Part shown: positions 43,708 through 52,580 of the stretch, one piece after another
Numbering within the stretch: position 1 is the stretch's first letter
Layout: each line of letters starts with the position of its first letter
The notes under the pieces: model-generated
Databases searched by the model: none
Seen by the model: the letters and a program-made list of their open reading frames with translations, nothing else
Told to the model about the DNA's origin: nothing
Assembly: GCA_910577835.1 (NCBI GenBank)
Contig: CAJTOU010000007.1
Coordinates: forward strand, 1 to 63,919
Direction of reading: 5' to 3'
From: an uncultured Lachnospiraceae bacterium
GTDB lineage: Bacteria > Bacillota_A > Clostridia > Lachnospirales > Lachnospiraceae
Length of the DNA stretch: 63,919 nt
Made by a program: the position numbers and the translations under genes

Positions 43708-43762
43708 TATTTATTCCTTTCTATAATTATGATTTTTATATATGTTACTATTTTTTTATTTT

Positions 43763-44545
43763 CTAATGCTGTATCTGAAAAATCCTTTCCGTATTTTTCT
43801 TTGCATTTTCTGTCAGTGCTTCTTCTGAAACCTTCATATACTTTGCCAGCTCTTTTGCCACATATACAATATTCTGCGGTACATTGGTTCTTCCCAGTCC
43901 TGACACATTTCTCGGCGTCAAATATGGCGCATCTGTTTCTATCAAAATCCGGTTAAGTGGAATTATCTTCACTGCCTCCCTCAGCTCCTTTGCCCGCCGG
44001 TCATCACAAATCCAGCCGGTAATACCAATCGAAAATCCCATGGAAAGATATTTGTCCAGTGTCCGCTTATCTCCGGTAAAGCAGTGGACTACTGATTTTT
44101 TGCAAATCTCCGGATGCCTTTTAAACCTGCGCACAAAATCCTCCGATGCGCTGCGTTCATGAAGAAACAGCGGTTTATCAAGCTTTTCTGCAAGAACAAT
44201 ATGCTTCTCCAGACATCTTATCTGGTTTTCCTTGACAGAAAACATTCTGTCATAATCAAGACCACATTCCCCGACAGCAACTATTCTCTGATTCTCCTTC
44301 ACAATTTTTTCAATAAATGCAAAATCCTCCTGCTTTGCAGAATCTGCATTATGCGGGTGGATACCCGCTGTTCCGTATACCTCATGCTTTTTTACAAAAT
44401 CATTAATTTTCTTATTTTCTTTCTGGTCTGTTCCTGTCAGAATACATGCTACACCAGTCTGTGCCGCCTCACGGATAATTTTTTCCGAATCTGGAAACTG
44501 CTTGCAAAACAGATTTAAACCAATATCATAATATTTGATTTCCAT
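43763..44545 (-). CDS. tatD: TatD family hydrolase
   Basis: This 260-residue metal-dependent hydrolase shows GTAGIHPHNAD, GECGLDYDRMF, KPLFLHERSA, VVHCFTGD and ETDAPYL, the metal-ligand set of TatD DNases. The N-terminal YYDIGLNLF replaces the usual DTHxH: the first histidine pair is missing and reads GLNL. That is seen in some TatD paralogues and could change metal binding. It is probably a 3'-5' exonuclease or D-aminoacyl-type hydrolase of repair or turnover. Confidence 0.88.
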   Translation of the reverse strand: MEIKYYDIGLNLFCKQFPDSEKIIREAAQTGVACILTGTDQKENKKINDFVKKHEVYGTAGIHPHNADSAKQEDFAFIEKIVKENQRIVAVGECGLDYDRMFSVKENQIRCLEKHIVLAEKLDKPLFLHERSASEDFVRRFKRHPEICKKSVVHCFTGDKRTLDKYLSMGFSIGITGWICDDRRAKELREAVKIIPLNRILIETDAPYLTPRNVSGLGRTNVPQNIVYVAKELAKYMKVSEEALTENAKKNTERIFQIQH

Positions 44546-44668
44546 ATGTTCTCCTTAATAAATCATATTGATATATCACAAGTCACCAAATTGTGCTTTG
44601 CTTCGTTTGATGACATTATAGCATAAAATTTTCTCTCTGACAAATTTGTTAGACAAATTGCCTATTCT

Positions 44669-44706
44669 CACGAAAGAATTTGTAGCCATTTCTTTTCGTG
44701 TATGAT
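44669..44706 (+). promoter_or_regulatory. Promoter with inverted repeat before the GH31 gene
   Basis: CACGAAAGAA (44669-44678) and TTCTTTTCGTG (44690-44700) form an imperfect inverted repeat over the probable -35 TTTGTA (44679-44684), next to the -10 TATGAT (44701-44706). A repressor bound here would block the promoter, consistent with sugar-induced control. The regulator is not identified. Confidence 0.45.
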
Positions 44707-44740
44707 AAAATTCTTTTAAGCAAATGAAAGGAGATTATAT

Positions 44741-46756
44741 ATGAATTTTTTCAGCAAATCAAATAATTCTCTGATATTTAAAAGACGTCAGGAAATTGTA
44801 GAAATTACCCCGTGGGGAAACGGACTCCGGCTGCGCGCCACGCAGAACCACTCTTTCTCCGGCAAAGACTGGGCACTTGATATTACCTGTGAAACTACCG
44901 GCACAATTAAAATCAACGAAAAAAAGGCTTCTATTTCAAATGGCAAAATTACCGCTGTTATTACAGAATTTGGAAAAATTTCTTTTTATAATAATGAAGA
45001 TAAGTTATTGTTAAAGGAATATTATCGTTCATGGGATTATGGTACCGAAAACTGGGAGGATTTAGACCAGATTGTGATGGTCCGGGCAGCAGCCAGAAGC
45101 TATAAATCTGTGGGAGGTGACAGCTATCATACAACGGTCAGATTTGAGGCTGATGATAATGAAAAAATCTTCGGTATGGGACAGTATCAGCAGTCCTATC
45201 TGAATCTAAAGGGATGTTCTTTTGAGCTTGCTCAGAAAAATACGCAGGCAAGTGTTCCCTTCCAGCTTTCCAGTTCAGGCTATGGATTTTTATGGAACAA
45301 TCCAGCTGTGGGGCGCGCGACCTTTGGAAATAACATGACAGAATGGGATGCCGAAAGCTGCCGTGAAATCCAATACTGGATAACTGCTGGTGATACTCCT
45401 TCGGAAATTCTTGAAAATTATATGCAGGTAACAGGACTTCCGCCGATTATGCCTGAATATGCGCTTGGCTTCTGGCAGTGTAAATTGAGATATCAGACAC
45501 AGGAAGAGCTTTTAACTGTGGCAAGAGAATATTACAGGCGTAAAATTCCGGTAAAGGTAATGGTGGTAGACTTTTTTCACTGGCCACAGCAGGGAGACTG
45601 GTGTTATGACAGGAATTACTGGCCAAATCCAAAAGAGATGGCCGAGGAATTAGAAAAAATGGGAATGAAACTGATGGTTTCGGTATGGCCTACTGTGGAC
45701 AGACAGTCTATACATTACAGAGAAATGGCGGACAGAGATTTGCTTGTACGGTGCGACAGAGGACTTGCCGTTACCATGGACTGCTTTGGCATGGAACAGT
45801 TTATAGATATTACAAATCCGGAGGCAAGAGAATATATCTGGAATATCTGTAAGAAAAATTACCGCGATAACGGGGTGGAGCTGTTCTGGCTTGATGAAGC
45901 CGAACCGGAATATACGAAAGCAGATTTTGATATTTACCGTTATTATGACGGTCCTGCCCTTGAATGCGCAAATGAGTATCCTGTGCAGTATGCAAGAGCT
46001 TTTTTCGAAGGTGAGAAAAAGGACGGGGTAAAAAATCCGATAAATCTGATTCGCTGCGCATGGGCAGGAGCCGCCAGATATGGAGCGCTTGTGTGGTCAG
46101 GAGATGTTCCGTCTACTTTTACACAGCTTAAAAACCAGTTTATGGCTGGTATTCATATGGGAATGTCTGGTATACCGTGGTGGACTGCGGATATTGGAGG
46201 CTTTCACGGCGGAAATATTCATGACCCGAAGTTTCATGAACTGATTATGCGCTGGTTCCAGTTTGGCTCATTTCTTCCGGTCATGCGGCTTCATGGTGAC
46301 AGAGACCCGCATGATAAAAAGCCTCTTGGCAGCAGCGGTGGCGGAATGTGTGCTTCCGGTGCTGATAATGAAGTATGGAGTTATCCGAAGGAAGTTGAAG
46401 AAATGATGATAAAATATATCCAGATTCGAGAATCACTGAAAGATTATATCGGGGCTGCAATGATGGAGGCTCATAAGAAGGGAACACCTGTAATAAAGGC
46501 TTTGTTTTATGATTTTCCAGAAGACTCAAACTGCTGGGAAAATCAGGAAGAATATCTGCTTGGACATGATTTGCTTGTAGCGCCTGTTATGGAGGCGAAT
46601 GTAAGAAGCCGAAAAATATATCTGCCAAAAGGCGTAAATTGGAAAGATGCCTATACCGGAACGATTTATACAGGCGGGGCATACCATGAAGTTTCTGCAC
46701 CACTTGACAAAATTCCAGTATTTGTAAAAGAAGGATGTGAAATTCAGTTTTCATAG
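44741..46756 (+). CDS. GH31 alpha-xylosidase/alpha-glucosidase
   Basis: This 671-residue glycoside hydrolase family 31 enzyme has an N-terminal beta-sandwich, then the barrel with VDFFHWPQQGDWCYDRNYWPNP, the nucleophile in FWLDEAEPE, the acid/base aspartate in LHGDRDPHD, GIPWWTADIGGF, and C-terminal beta domains. The length without a signal peptide indicates a cytoplasmic enzyme acting on imported oligosaccharides. WPQQGDW and DEAEPE favour the alpha-xylosidase branch, but the substrate is not certain. AAAGGAG precedes the start. Confidence 0.9.
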   Translation: MNFFSKSNNSLIFKRRQEIVEITPWGNGLRLRATQNHSFSGKDWALDITCETTGTIKINEKKASISNGKITAVITEFGKISFYNNEDKLLLKEYYRSWDYGTENWEDLDQIVMVRAAARSYKSVGGDSYHTTVRFEADDNEKIFGMGQYQQSYLNLKGCSFELAQKNTQASVPFQLSSSGYGFLWNNPAVGRATFGNNMTEWDAESCREIQYWITAGDTPSEILENYMQVTGLPPIMPEYALGFWQCKLRYQTQEELLTVAREYYRRKIPVKVMVVDFFHWPQQGDWCYDRNYWPNPKEMAEELEKMGMKLMVSVWPTVDRQSIHYREMADRDLLVRCDRGLAVTMDCFGMEQFIDITNPEAREYIWNICKKNYRDNGVELFWLDEAEPEYTKADFDIYRYYDGPALECANEYPVQYARAFFEGEKKDGVKNPINLIRCAWAGAARYGALVWSGDVPSTFTQLKNQFMAGIHMGMSGIPWWTADIGGFHGGNIHDPKFHELIMRWFQFGSFLPVMRLHGDRDPHDKKPLGSSGGGMCASGADNEVWSYPKEVEEMMIKYIQIRESLKDYIGAAMMEAHKKGTPVIKALFYDFPEDSNCWENQEEYLLGHDLLVAPVMEANVRSRKIYLPKGVNWKDAYTGTIYTGGAYHEVSAPLDKIPVFVKEGCEIQFS

Positions 46757-46807
46757 AGCTGCAACAGCAAATAACATAACACAATAAGAGATATAAAAAC
46801 ATTAATA

Positions 46808-46848
46808 AGCGGATTACAAATTTGACATTTTTGTAATCCGCTGTTTTT
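46808..46848 (+). terminator. Terminator after the GH31 gene
   Basis: AGCGGATTACAAA (46808-46820) and TTTGTAATCCGCT (46830-46842) are a perfect 13-bp stem with a nine-base loop, followed by GTTTTTATTT. A classic intrinsic terminator. Confidence 0.9.
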
Positions 46849-46910
46849 ATTTCAATATTCTTTCAGGACAATCAAAATAGTGTTGTAAAAATTTTATGCA
46901 ATCGGAAACT

Positions 46911-47510
46911 TTACTGCAAAAATCCCTTCAAGGCAGAAATACATCCATCTACTCCCAGTGTTCCACTGTCAAGAATCAAGTCATAATTATTGAAATCAGC
47001 CCATTTTTTCGCAGTATTTGCATAATAATAATTCGCTCTTTTATGGTCAAATTTATGAATCGTGCTTTCAACCTTATTTTCCGGTATTTTATATTCCTCA
47101 GTAATTCTCTTCCTTTTCTCTTCCATGCCGCAGCGGATAAATACCCGAAGCAATCCCTGTTTCGTTTTAAGCGCTTCTGCCGCACAGTGCCCTACAAAAA
47201 CTGCCGGCCCTTTCTCTGCCATCTGCCGGATAACCTTCTGTTCAGCAACAAAAATATGCCCTTCTTTTGTCAGCATATCCGAATCACCGGATAACGCCTT
47301 TCCAAGCGCAAATATTGTATACAAAAAACTGTTTGTTACACTTTCCTCATAATGGTCAATCTGGCTGACTGAAATATTCTGTTCTTTGGAAACTGCTTCT
47401 ATAATTTCCCTTCCATAACAGGGAATGCCCGTTATTTCCGAAAGTCTGCGGGCTATTTCTCTCCCGCCGCTGCCATATTCGCGTTCCATTGCAATATATT
47501 GAAATTTCAT
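46911..47510 (-). CDS. Cytidylate kinase-like protein
   Basis: This 199-residue protein belongs to the cytidylate-kinase-like family. The P-loop is EREYGSGGREIARRLSE, with the lid region KRITEEYKIPENKVESTI and the terminal YDLILDSGTLGVDGC. The family is widespread in Firmicutes, distinct from housekeeping Cmk, and its substrate is not established. It lies 60 bases downstream of the ABC exporter genes in the same direction. Confidence 0.85.
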   Translation of the reverse strand: MKFQYIAMEREYGSGGREIARRLSEITGIPCYGREIIEAVSKEQNISVSQIDHYEESVTNSFLYTIFALGKALSGDSDMLTKEGHIFVAEQKVIRQMAEKGPAVFVGHCAAEALKTKQGLLRVFIRCGMEEKRKRITEEYKIPENKVESTIHKFDHKRANYYYANTAKKWADFNNYDLILDSGTLGVDGCISALKGFLQ

Positions 47511-47570
47511 CTATCCATCCTCCTGTTCTCTGTCATCGGTATTCATTCAGTTTTAACTGTATTGAACACA

Positions 47571-49421
47571 CTATGCCGACTGCTCAAACTGACTGTTATA
47601 TAAATCTGCATAAAAACCATTCTGCTTCATCAGTTCATTATGCGAACCACTCTCTATCACATCTCCATCCTTCATAACCAGAATCATATCTGAATTTCGA
47701 ATGGTGGACAGTCTGTGGGCAATCACAAATGAAGTACGATTTTTCATCAATTCATCCATTGCATTCTGTATCTGAATTTCGGTACGGGTATCAACAGAAC
47801 TGGTAGCCTCATCCAGAATCAGCATAGGTTTATCGGCAATCATTGCACGGGCAATTGTAAGCTGCTGCTTCTGCCCCTGCGACAGACTAATCTGGTCATC
47901 CAATACCGTATCGTAGCCATTTGGAAGCGTATGAATAAAATGGTCAAGCCCTACTGCTTTGCATGCAGCTTCCATTTTTTCATCTGTCACATTTTCGGTA
48001 CAGTAAGCCAAATTTTCGCGCACAGTTCCCTCAAACAGCCATGTGTCCTGCAATACCATACAGAACTGCGCATGAACCTCTTCTCGGGAAAGCTCCCTGA
48101 TTGGTATGCCTTCAATACGGATTTCTCCTTCCTGTATCTCATGAAAACGCATCAGCAGATTGACTAGCGTGGTTTTTCCGGCACCGGTAGGCCCTACAAT
48201 GGCTATTTTCTGTCCCGGCTTCGCAGTTGCAGAAAAATCATGAATAATCACCCTATCAGAATTTTCATACCCAAATTTTACATGCTCAAACTCCACATAA
48301 CCATCTACATTTTCCAGCTTGATTTTCTTGCCGCTTTCATCCTCCATTTCCTCTGCTTCAAGAAATTCAAACACACGGCTGCCTGCGGCAGCGGCCGACT
48401 GAAGGGACTGCATTGCCTGTGCAATCTGAGAAAGGGGCTGTGTAAAATATCGAACATACATCATAAAGGCAACAATTACACCAAAACTGATTCTTTCATC
48501 CATTGTCATGGCTCCGCCGACAACACAGACCGCAACGTATCCAAAGTTTCCTATAAAGTTCATAATCGGCATCATAAGACCAGAAAGGCACTGTGCACGA
48601 AATCCGCTTTCACGCAGTTTATTATTCATTTCATCAAATGCTTTTTCCGCTTCCGCCTCACCATTATATGCCTTTACAACAGTGTGTCCGGCATAAATTT
48701 CTTCTATATGCCCGTTGATAGCTCCAAGGTGCTTCTGCTGTCTGGTAAAATATTTCTGGCTTCGACCCATTATTGCAAACATCGGTATAAACCCAAACAA
48801 ACTTGAAACAACTGCTGTCACAGTCATAATACCATCTGTTTTTAACATCATAATAAGGCTGCCAATAAACAGAATTATGCTGGATATAAGACTCCCGATG
48901 CTGTGGTTTAAAGACTGTCCTATCGTATCCACATCATTTGTTACGCGGGAAAGTACATCTCCTGTGGTTGTTTTATTGTAAAACCACATGGGAAGACGGT
49001 TGATTTTTGTTGAAATATCTGAACGCATTTCTTTGGAAACACGCTGTGTAACCGTTGCCATAGCAAAGCCCTGAATTGCAGAAAAAATATAGCTTAATGC
49101 ATAAAAAGCAACCAAAATCAGAGCAATTTCAAGAATTTTATCCATATCAATACCCTGAGAACCCGGCATAATTCCATTTGTAATAGTATCTGTCATTTCC
49201 GACAGCTTATCTGGTCCTATCAGCATCAATACAGTTCCAACAGAGGCGCATATTATGGCAGCAATAATCACGGCAATATATCTGTGGCAATATCTGAACA
49301 GTTTCTTCCATATTTCTATACTTCCTCTGGTAGTACCTTTTTTTTCATCACCCATTTCGCCGACTGGCCCATAGGTCTTCGCATTTCTGTTATTATCAAA
49401 TTTTATATTCTTTTTTTCCAT
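47571..49421 (-). CDS. ABC exporter subunit, catalytically competent half
   Basis: This 616-residue half-transporter has six membrane helices (about 35-340), then an ATPase with Walker A VGPTGAGKTT, signature ISLSQGQKQQ, Walker B MLILDEATSSVDT (catalytic Glu present) and H-loop IAHRLSTI. The signature reads LSQGQ rather than LSGGQ. It starts inside the stop of its partner (TAATG overlap). The pair resembles heterodimeric multidrug exporters such as BmrCD or LmrCD, in which one ATP site is degenerate. Confidence 0.94.
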   Translation of the reverse strand: MEKKNIKFDNNRNAKTYGPVGEMGDEKKGTTRGSIEIWKKLFRYCHRYIAVIIAAIICASVGTVLMLIGPDKLSEMTDTITNGIMPGSQGIDMDKILEIALILVAFYALSYIFSAIQGFAMATVTQRVSKEMRSDISTKINRLPMWFYNKTTTGDVLSRVTNDVDTIGQSLNHSIGSLISSIILFIGSLIMMLKTDGIMTVTAVVSSLFGFIPMFAIMGRSQKYFTRQQKHLGAINGHIEEIYAGHTVVKAYNGEAEAEKAFDEMNNKLRESGFRAQCLSGLMMPIMNFIGNFGYVAVCVVGGAMTMDERISFGVIVAFMMYVRYFTQPLSQIAQAMQSLQSAAAAGSRVFEFLEAEEMEDESGKKIKLENVDGYVEFEHVKFGYENSDRVIIHDFSATAKPGQKIAIVGPTGAGKTTLVNLLMRFHEIQEGEIRIEGIPIRELSREEVHAQFCMVLQDTWLFEGTVRENLAYCTENVTDEKMEAACKAVGLDHFIHTLPNGYDTVLDDQISLSQGQKQQLTIARAMIADKPMLILDEATSSVDTRTEIQIQNAMDELMKNRTSFVIAHRLSTIRNSDMILVMKDGDVIESGSHNELMKQNGFYADLYNSQFEQSA

Positions 49422-51178
49422 TACGCAAGTTCCTCCTTTGATAACTGTGAGAATGCAATCTGTTTATAGACCTCACAATTCTGTATGAGTTCATTGTGTC
49501 TGCCTATACCGGCTATCTTTCCTTCATCCAGAACAATAATTTTATCAGCATCACGGATTGTTCCGATTCGCTGTGCGACAATCAGCCTTGTTGCAGCTTT
49601 GCATTCTCTGTTCAAAGCCTCCCTAAGCCTGCGGTCAGTCTTATAATCCAATGCCGAAAAAGAATCATCAAAAATGAAAATCTCAGGCTTTCTTGCAATG
49701 GCACGGGCGATGGAAAGCCTTTGTTTCTGACCTCCGGAAAAATTGGCGCCTCCTTGTGCTACATATCCGTCATAAGTATCTTCTGTTTTTTCCACAAAAT
49801 CATCCGCCTGTGCTGTGGCTGCTGCCAGAGCGATTTCCTTTGTTTCAGGTATTTCTTTTCCATTATCTCCATAGGCTATATTTGAACGAATCGAGCCTGA
49901 AAATAAAACTGCCTTTTGAGATACATATCCAATTTTATTACGCAGCGCGTGCTGGTCGTATTCCCGCACATTCACTCCATCTACCAGAACTTCCCCTTCC
50001 GTGGTGTCATAAAAACGAGGGATTAAGTTAATGACAGTACTTTTACCACAGCCCGTAGCTCCGATAAATGCAATTGTTTCTCCCTTTTTTGCAGTAAACG
50101 AAATATTTTGTATCGCATATTCTCCGGCATCCGGATAACGGAAGGAAACATTACGAAACTCAATTTCTCCTGTTTTTCCTTTTTCTCCGTCAACTCTTGT
50201 GCCATTATGAATCGTAAGCTCTGTATCCATCACTTCATTGATACGCTTTGCAGAAACAGAAGCACGGGGCAGAATCATAAAAATCATGACCAGCATCATA
50301 AAAGACATAACCACCTGAATCGCATATTGTGAAAATACCATCATTTCTGAAAAAAGTGAAATCTTATCTGTTATCTGAGCCTCATTAATCAATATGGCGC
50401 CAATCCAGTATATCGCCAGAGAAAGTCCACTCATAATAAGCTGAATAGACGGCATCATAAAAGACATTGTGCGCATGGCAAAAAGCTGTGTACCTGTCAG
50501 ATTTTTATTTGCAGTTTCAAATTTTTCTTCCTGATATCCTTCCGCATTATAAGCACGGACAACTCTTAAACCATTTAAGTTCTCACGGGTAACACGGTTT
50601 ATATCATCCGTCAGCATTTGCAGTTTTTTGAATTTAGGCATTGCCAGCATAACGCAGATACCAACAATCGAAAGCAGAACCACAACGGCAACACCGGTGG
50701 CTAATGTCCACTCCCATTCCTTGCCGGAAATTTTACAAATTGCCCAGACCGCCATAATTGGAGCCTTTATAAGCATTTGAAGCCCCATAACAATCAACAT
50801 CTGAACCTGCGTAATATCATTTGTGGAACGGGTAATCAGACTGGCAGCAGAAAAGCGGCCGATTTCCTCCATAGAGAAGGACTGAACTTTACGAAACAGC
50901 CTGCTGCGCAGTATCGCAGCAAATTCAGAAGCTATTTTCGAGGCACAGACAGCAGTTACAACTGATGCAGAAAGGCTGCCCAATGCAAACAACAGCATTT
51001 TTCCGCCTGCAATAAGGATATCGGTCATTTCACTGCCCGGTGTCTGTACCAGCGTTGTGATTTCAGACATATAATCCGGCATGGTCAAATCCATCCAGAC
51101 CTGCAGAATAATAAGTGCAAGGGAAATTCCTGCAAAAATCCATTCTTTTTTTCTAAAATTTTTTAAAAGTTTCAGCAT
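49421..51178 (-). CDS. ABC exporter subunit, degenerate ATPase half
   Basis: This 585-residue half-transporter has six membrane helices and an ATPase with Walker A IGATGCGKST and signature NFSGGQKQR. Walker B is FIFDDSFSALD, with Asp in place of the catalytic Glu, and the H-loop reads VAQRIGTI, with Gln in place of His. These changes mark the non-hydrolysing site of a heterodimer. AAAGGAGA precedes the start. It is the first gene of the pair, downstream of a two-component system and a MITE-like element that forms most of its leader. Confidence 0.94.
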   Translation of the reverse strand: MLKLLKNFRKKEWIFAGISLALIILQVWMDLTMPDYMSEITTLVQTPGSEMTDILIAGGKMLLFALGSLSASVVTAVCASKIASEFAAILRSRLFRKVQSFSMEEIGRFSAASLITRSTNDITQVQMLIVMGLQMLIKAPIMAVWAICKISGKEWEWTLATGVAVVVLLSIVGICVMLAMPKFKKLQMLTDDINRVTRENLNGLRVVRAYNAEGYQEEKFETANKNLTGTQLFAMRTMSFMMPSIQLIMSGLSLAIYWIGAILINEAQITDKISLFSEMMVFSQYAIQVVMSFMMLVMIFMILPRASVSAKRINEVMDTELTIHNGTRVDGEKGKTGEIEFRNVSFRYPDAGEYAIQNISFTAKKGETIAFIGATGCGKSTVINLIPRFYDTTEGEVLVDGVNVREYDQHALRNKIGYVSQKAVLFSGSIRSNIAYGDNGKEIPETKEIALAAATAQADDFVEKTEDTYDGYVAQGGANFSGGQKQRLSIARAIARKPEIFIFDDSFSALDYKTDRRLREALNRECKAATRLIVAQRIGTIRDADKIIVLDEGKIAGIGRHNELIQNCEVYKQIAFSQLSKEELA

Positions 51179-51198
51179 TTCGATTTCTCCTTTCCTGA

Positions 51199-51401
51199 TT
51201 TACAGCATAATAGGTAATTGCGAAACTCTAAAAACCGCATAAATAATAGCTTTTTTATCGCCTCATTTTGTTTCTCTCCTCACCTGACTTTGGATATATT
51301 ACACAAAGACTTTGCTTGAATATGAGTAATATAAACATTTTATTATGCAAGGTTCACAAATTCTAATCGGTGAGTTTCGCAATTACCTATTTACAGCATA
51401 A
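51199..51401. mobile_element. MITE-like element with terminal inverted repeats and direct repeats
   Basis: The 179-bp core (51211-51389) starts TAGGTAATTGCGAAACTC and ends with its exact reverse complement (51372-51389), giving 18-bp terminal inverted repeats. The core is flanked immediately on both sides by TTTACAGCATAA (51199-51210 and 51390-51401), a perfect 12-bp direct repeat that fits a target-site duplication. No transposase fits inside, so it would be mobilised in trans. A 12-bp duplication with 18-bp ends is most like IS4-family elements. It fills the leader of the ABC exporter operon. Confidence 0.8.
51255..51266 (-). other. Three-codon mini-ORF (Met-Arg-Arg) with strong RBS
   Basis: Inside the MITE-like element, AGGTGAGGAG (51285-51276) is followed nine bases later by ATG AGG CGA TAA. 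The start of the ABC exporter gene is 76 bases further on. The ribosome-binding site is much stronger than chance predicts for a three-codon frame. It may be a minimal upstream ORF controlling the exporter, or a remnant of coding DNA captured by the element. Confidence 0.4.
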
Positions 51402-51444
51402 CTATAACCAATGAATCTAAACTGAAACTAAACACAAGAACAGC

Positions 51445-51482
51445 AAAAACTGTCTGCCTTGAAATTCAGGTAAACAGTTTTT
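51445..51482 (-). terminator. Terminator after the sensor kinase
   Basis: AAAAACTGT (51445-51453) and ACAGTTTTT (51474-51482) enclose further partial pairing (CCTTGAA/TTCAGG). It lies 36 bases past the sensor-kinase stop on the minus strand and separates the two-component genes from the exporter. Confidence 0.7.
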
Positions 51483-51518
51483 GAATATTTTCTTATTTTC
51501 ATTTCTTATTTTATCTTG

Positions 51519-52580
51519 TTATAAAGGCTCTGCTGGAAGCTCTACTGTAAACATTGTAATCCCTTTTTCGCTTTGTACGGTTATTCTGCCATTGTGAAGC
51601 TCTGTCACCCGTCTGGCAACAGCCAGACCAATCCCGTTTCCTTCCATAGAATGAGAACTGTCTGCCTGATAAAATTTATTAAAAATTTTTTTCTGCTCCT
51701 CAATACTTATATCCTCGCCCGAATTTAAAATAGAAACTGCTATTATATCGTTATTCGTTTGAATATGTAATTCAATTCTGCCGCCTTGCGGTGAAAATTT
51801 AATTGCGTTATCTATCAGATTAATCCATACCTGTTTCAGCAGCTCTTCATTTGCAGATATCATATATTCCTTAAAATCCAGTTTAAAATCAAGATTCTTT
51901 TTTTCCCATTTATCTATAAGCAGCAAAATACAAGAGCGTAACTGCTCAGAAAGATTAAACGAAGCGACTTCCGTTAAAATGGTCTGATTTTCCACCCGTG
52001 TCAGATTCAACACATTTGTAGCCATAGCTGCCAGACGAAGCGATTCTTCTTCGATAATTTCCAGACACTCCTCTTTCTGTTCCTCTGTCAGATTTCCTTT
52101 TTTCAGAAGCTTGGCAAATCCGGCAATGGAAACAATCGGCGTTTTAAATTCATGAGAAAAATTATTGATAAAATCACTCCGAAGCATTTCTGTATTCTCC
52201 AGTTCCTCTGCCATTTTATTAAAACTTTCTGCAACATTATCAAAAGCCGGTTTTTGTAAAAGAGGTTTTTCAAATTGCAGACGGGCTTTAAAATCTCCTG
52301 CTGCCAGCCGGTTTATTTTTTCAATTAACTGATAAATCGGCTTCAATGATATTCTGCTGACAAATATGGAGCCAACAGAACCAATAATCAGACTGATAAA
52401 TGTCATAAATAACAGAGGAACCACAAAACTTTGAGATGAATCTTCGGGTTCGGACAGAATTCCTATCTGAACCATAAAATATACTGCCGTTCCAGCCGCT
52501 ATCATTGCAACAAACTGGAGACAAAAGCTTGCCACAGAAAAGAGAAAAGTTAATGTAAAACGTTTGCTGATATTTTTCAT
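51519..52580 (-). CDS. Sensor histidine kinase with HAMP domain
   Basis: This 353-residue kinase has two membrane helices (FTLFSVASFCLQFVAMIAA, VPLLFMTFISLIIGSVGSIF) around a short loop, then HAMP (KPIYQLIEKINRLAAGDFKAR), HisKA with NFSHEFKTPIVSIAGFAKLL and HATPase_c (NLIDNAIKFSPQGG, NGIGLAVAR). It overlaps its response regulator gene by 4 bases. The next genes downstream, beyond a terminator and MITE, encode the ABC exporter, the likely regulated target. Confidence 0.93.
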   Translation of the reverse strand: MKNISKRFTLTFLFSVASFCLQFVAMIAAGTAVYFMVQIGILSEPEDSSQSFVVPLLFMTFISLIIGSVGSIFVSRISLKPIYQLIEKINRLAAGDFKARLQFEKPLLQKPAFDNVAESFNKMAEELENTEMLRSDFINNFSHEFKTPIVSIAGFAKLLKKGNLTEEQKEECLEIIEEESLRLAAMATNVLNLTRVENQTILTEVASFNLSEQLRSCILLLIDKWEKKNLDFKLDFKEYMISANEELLKQVWINLIDNAIKFSPQGGRIELHIQTNNDIIAVSILNSGEDISIEEQKKIFNKFYQADSSHSMEGNGIGLAVARRVTELHNGRITVQSEKGITMFTVELPAEPL

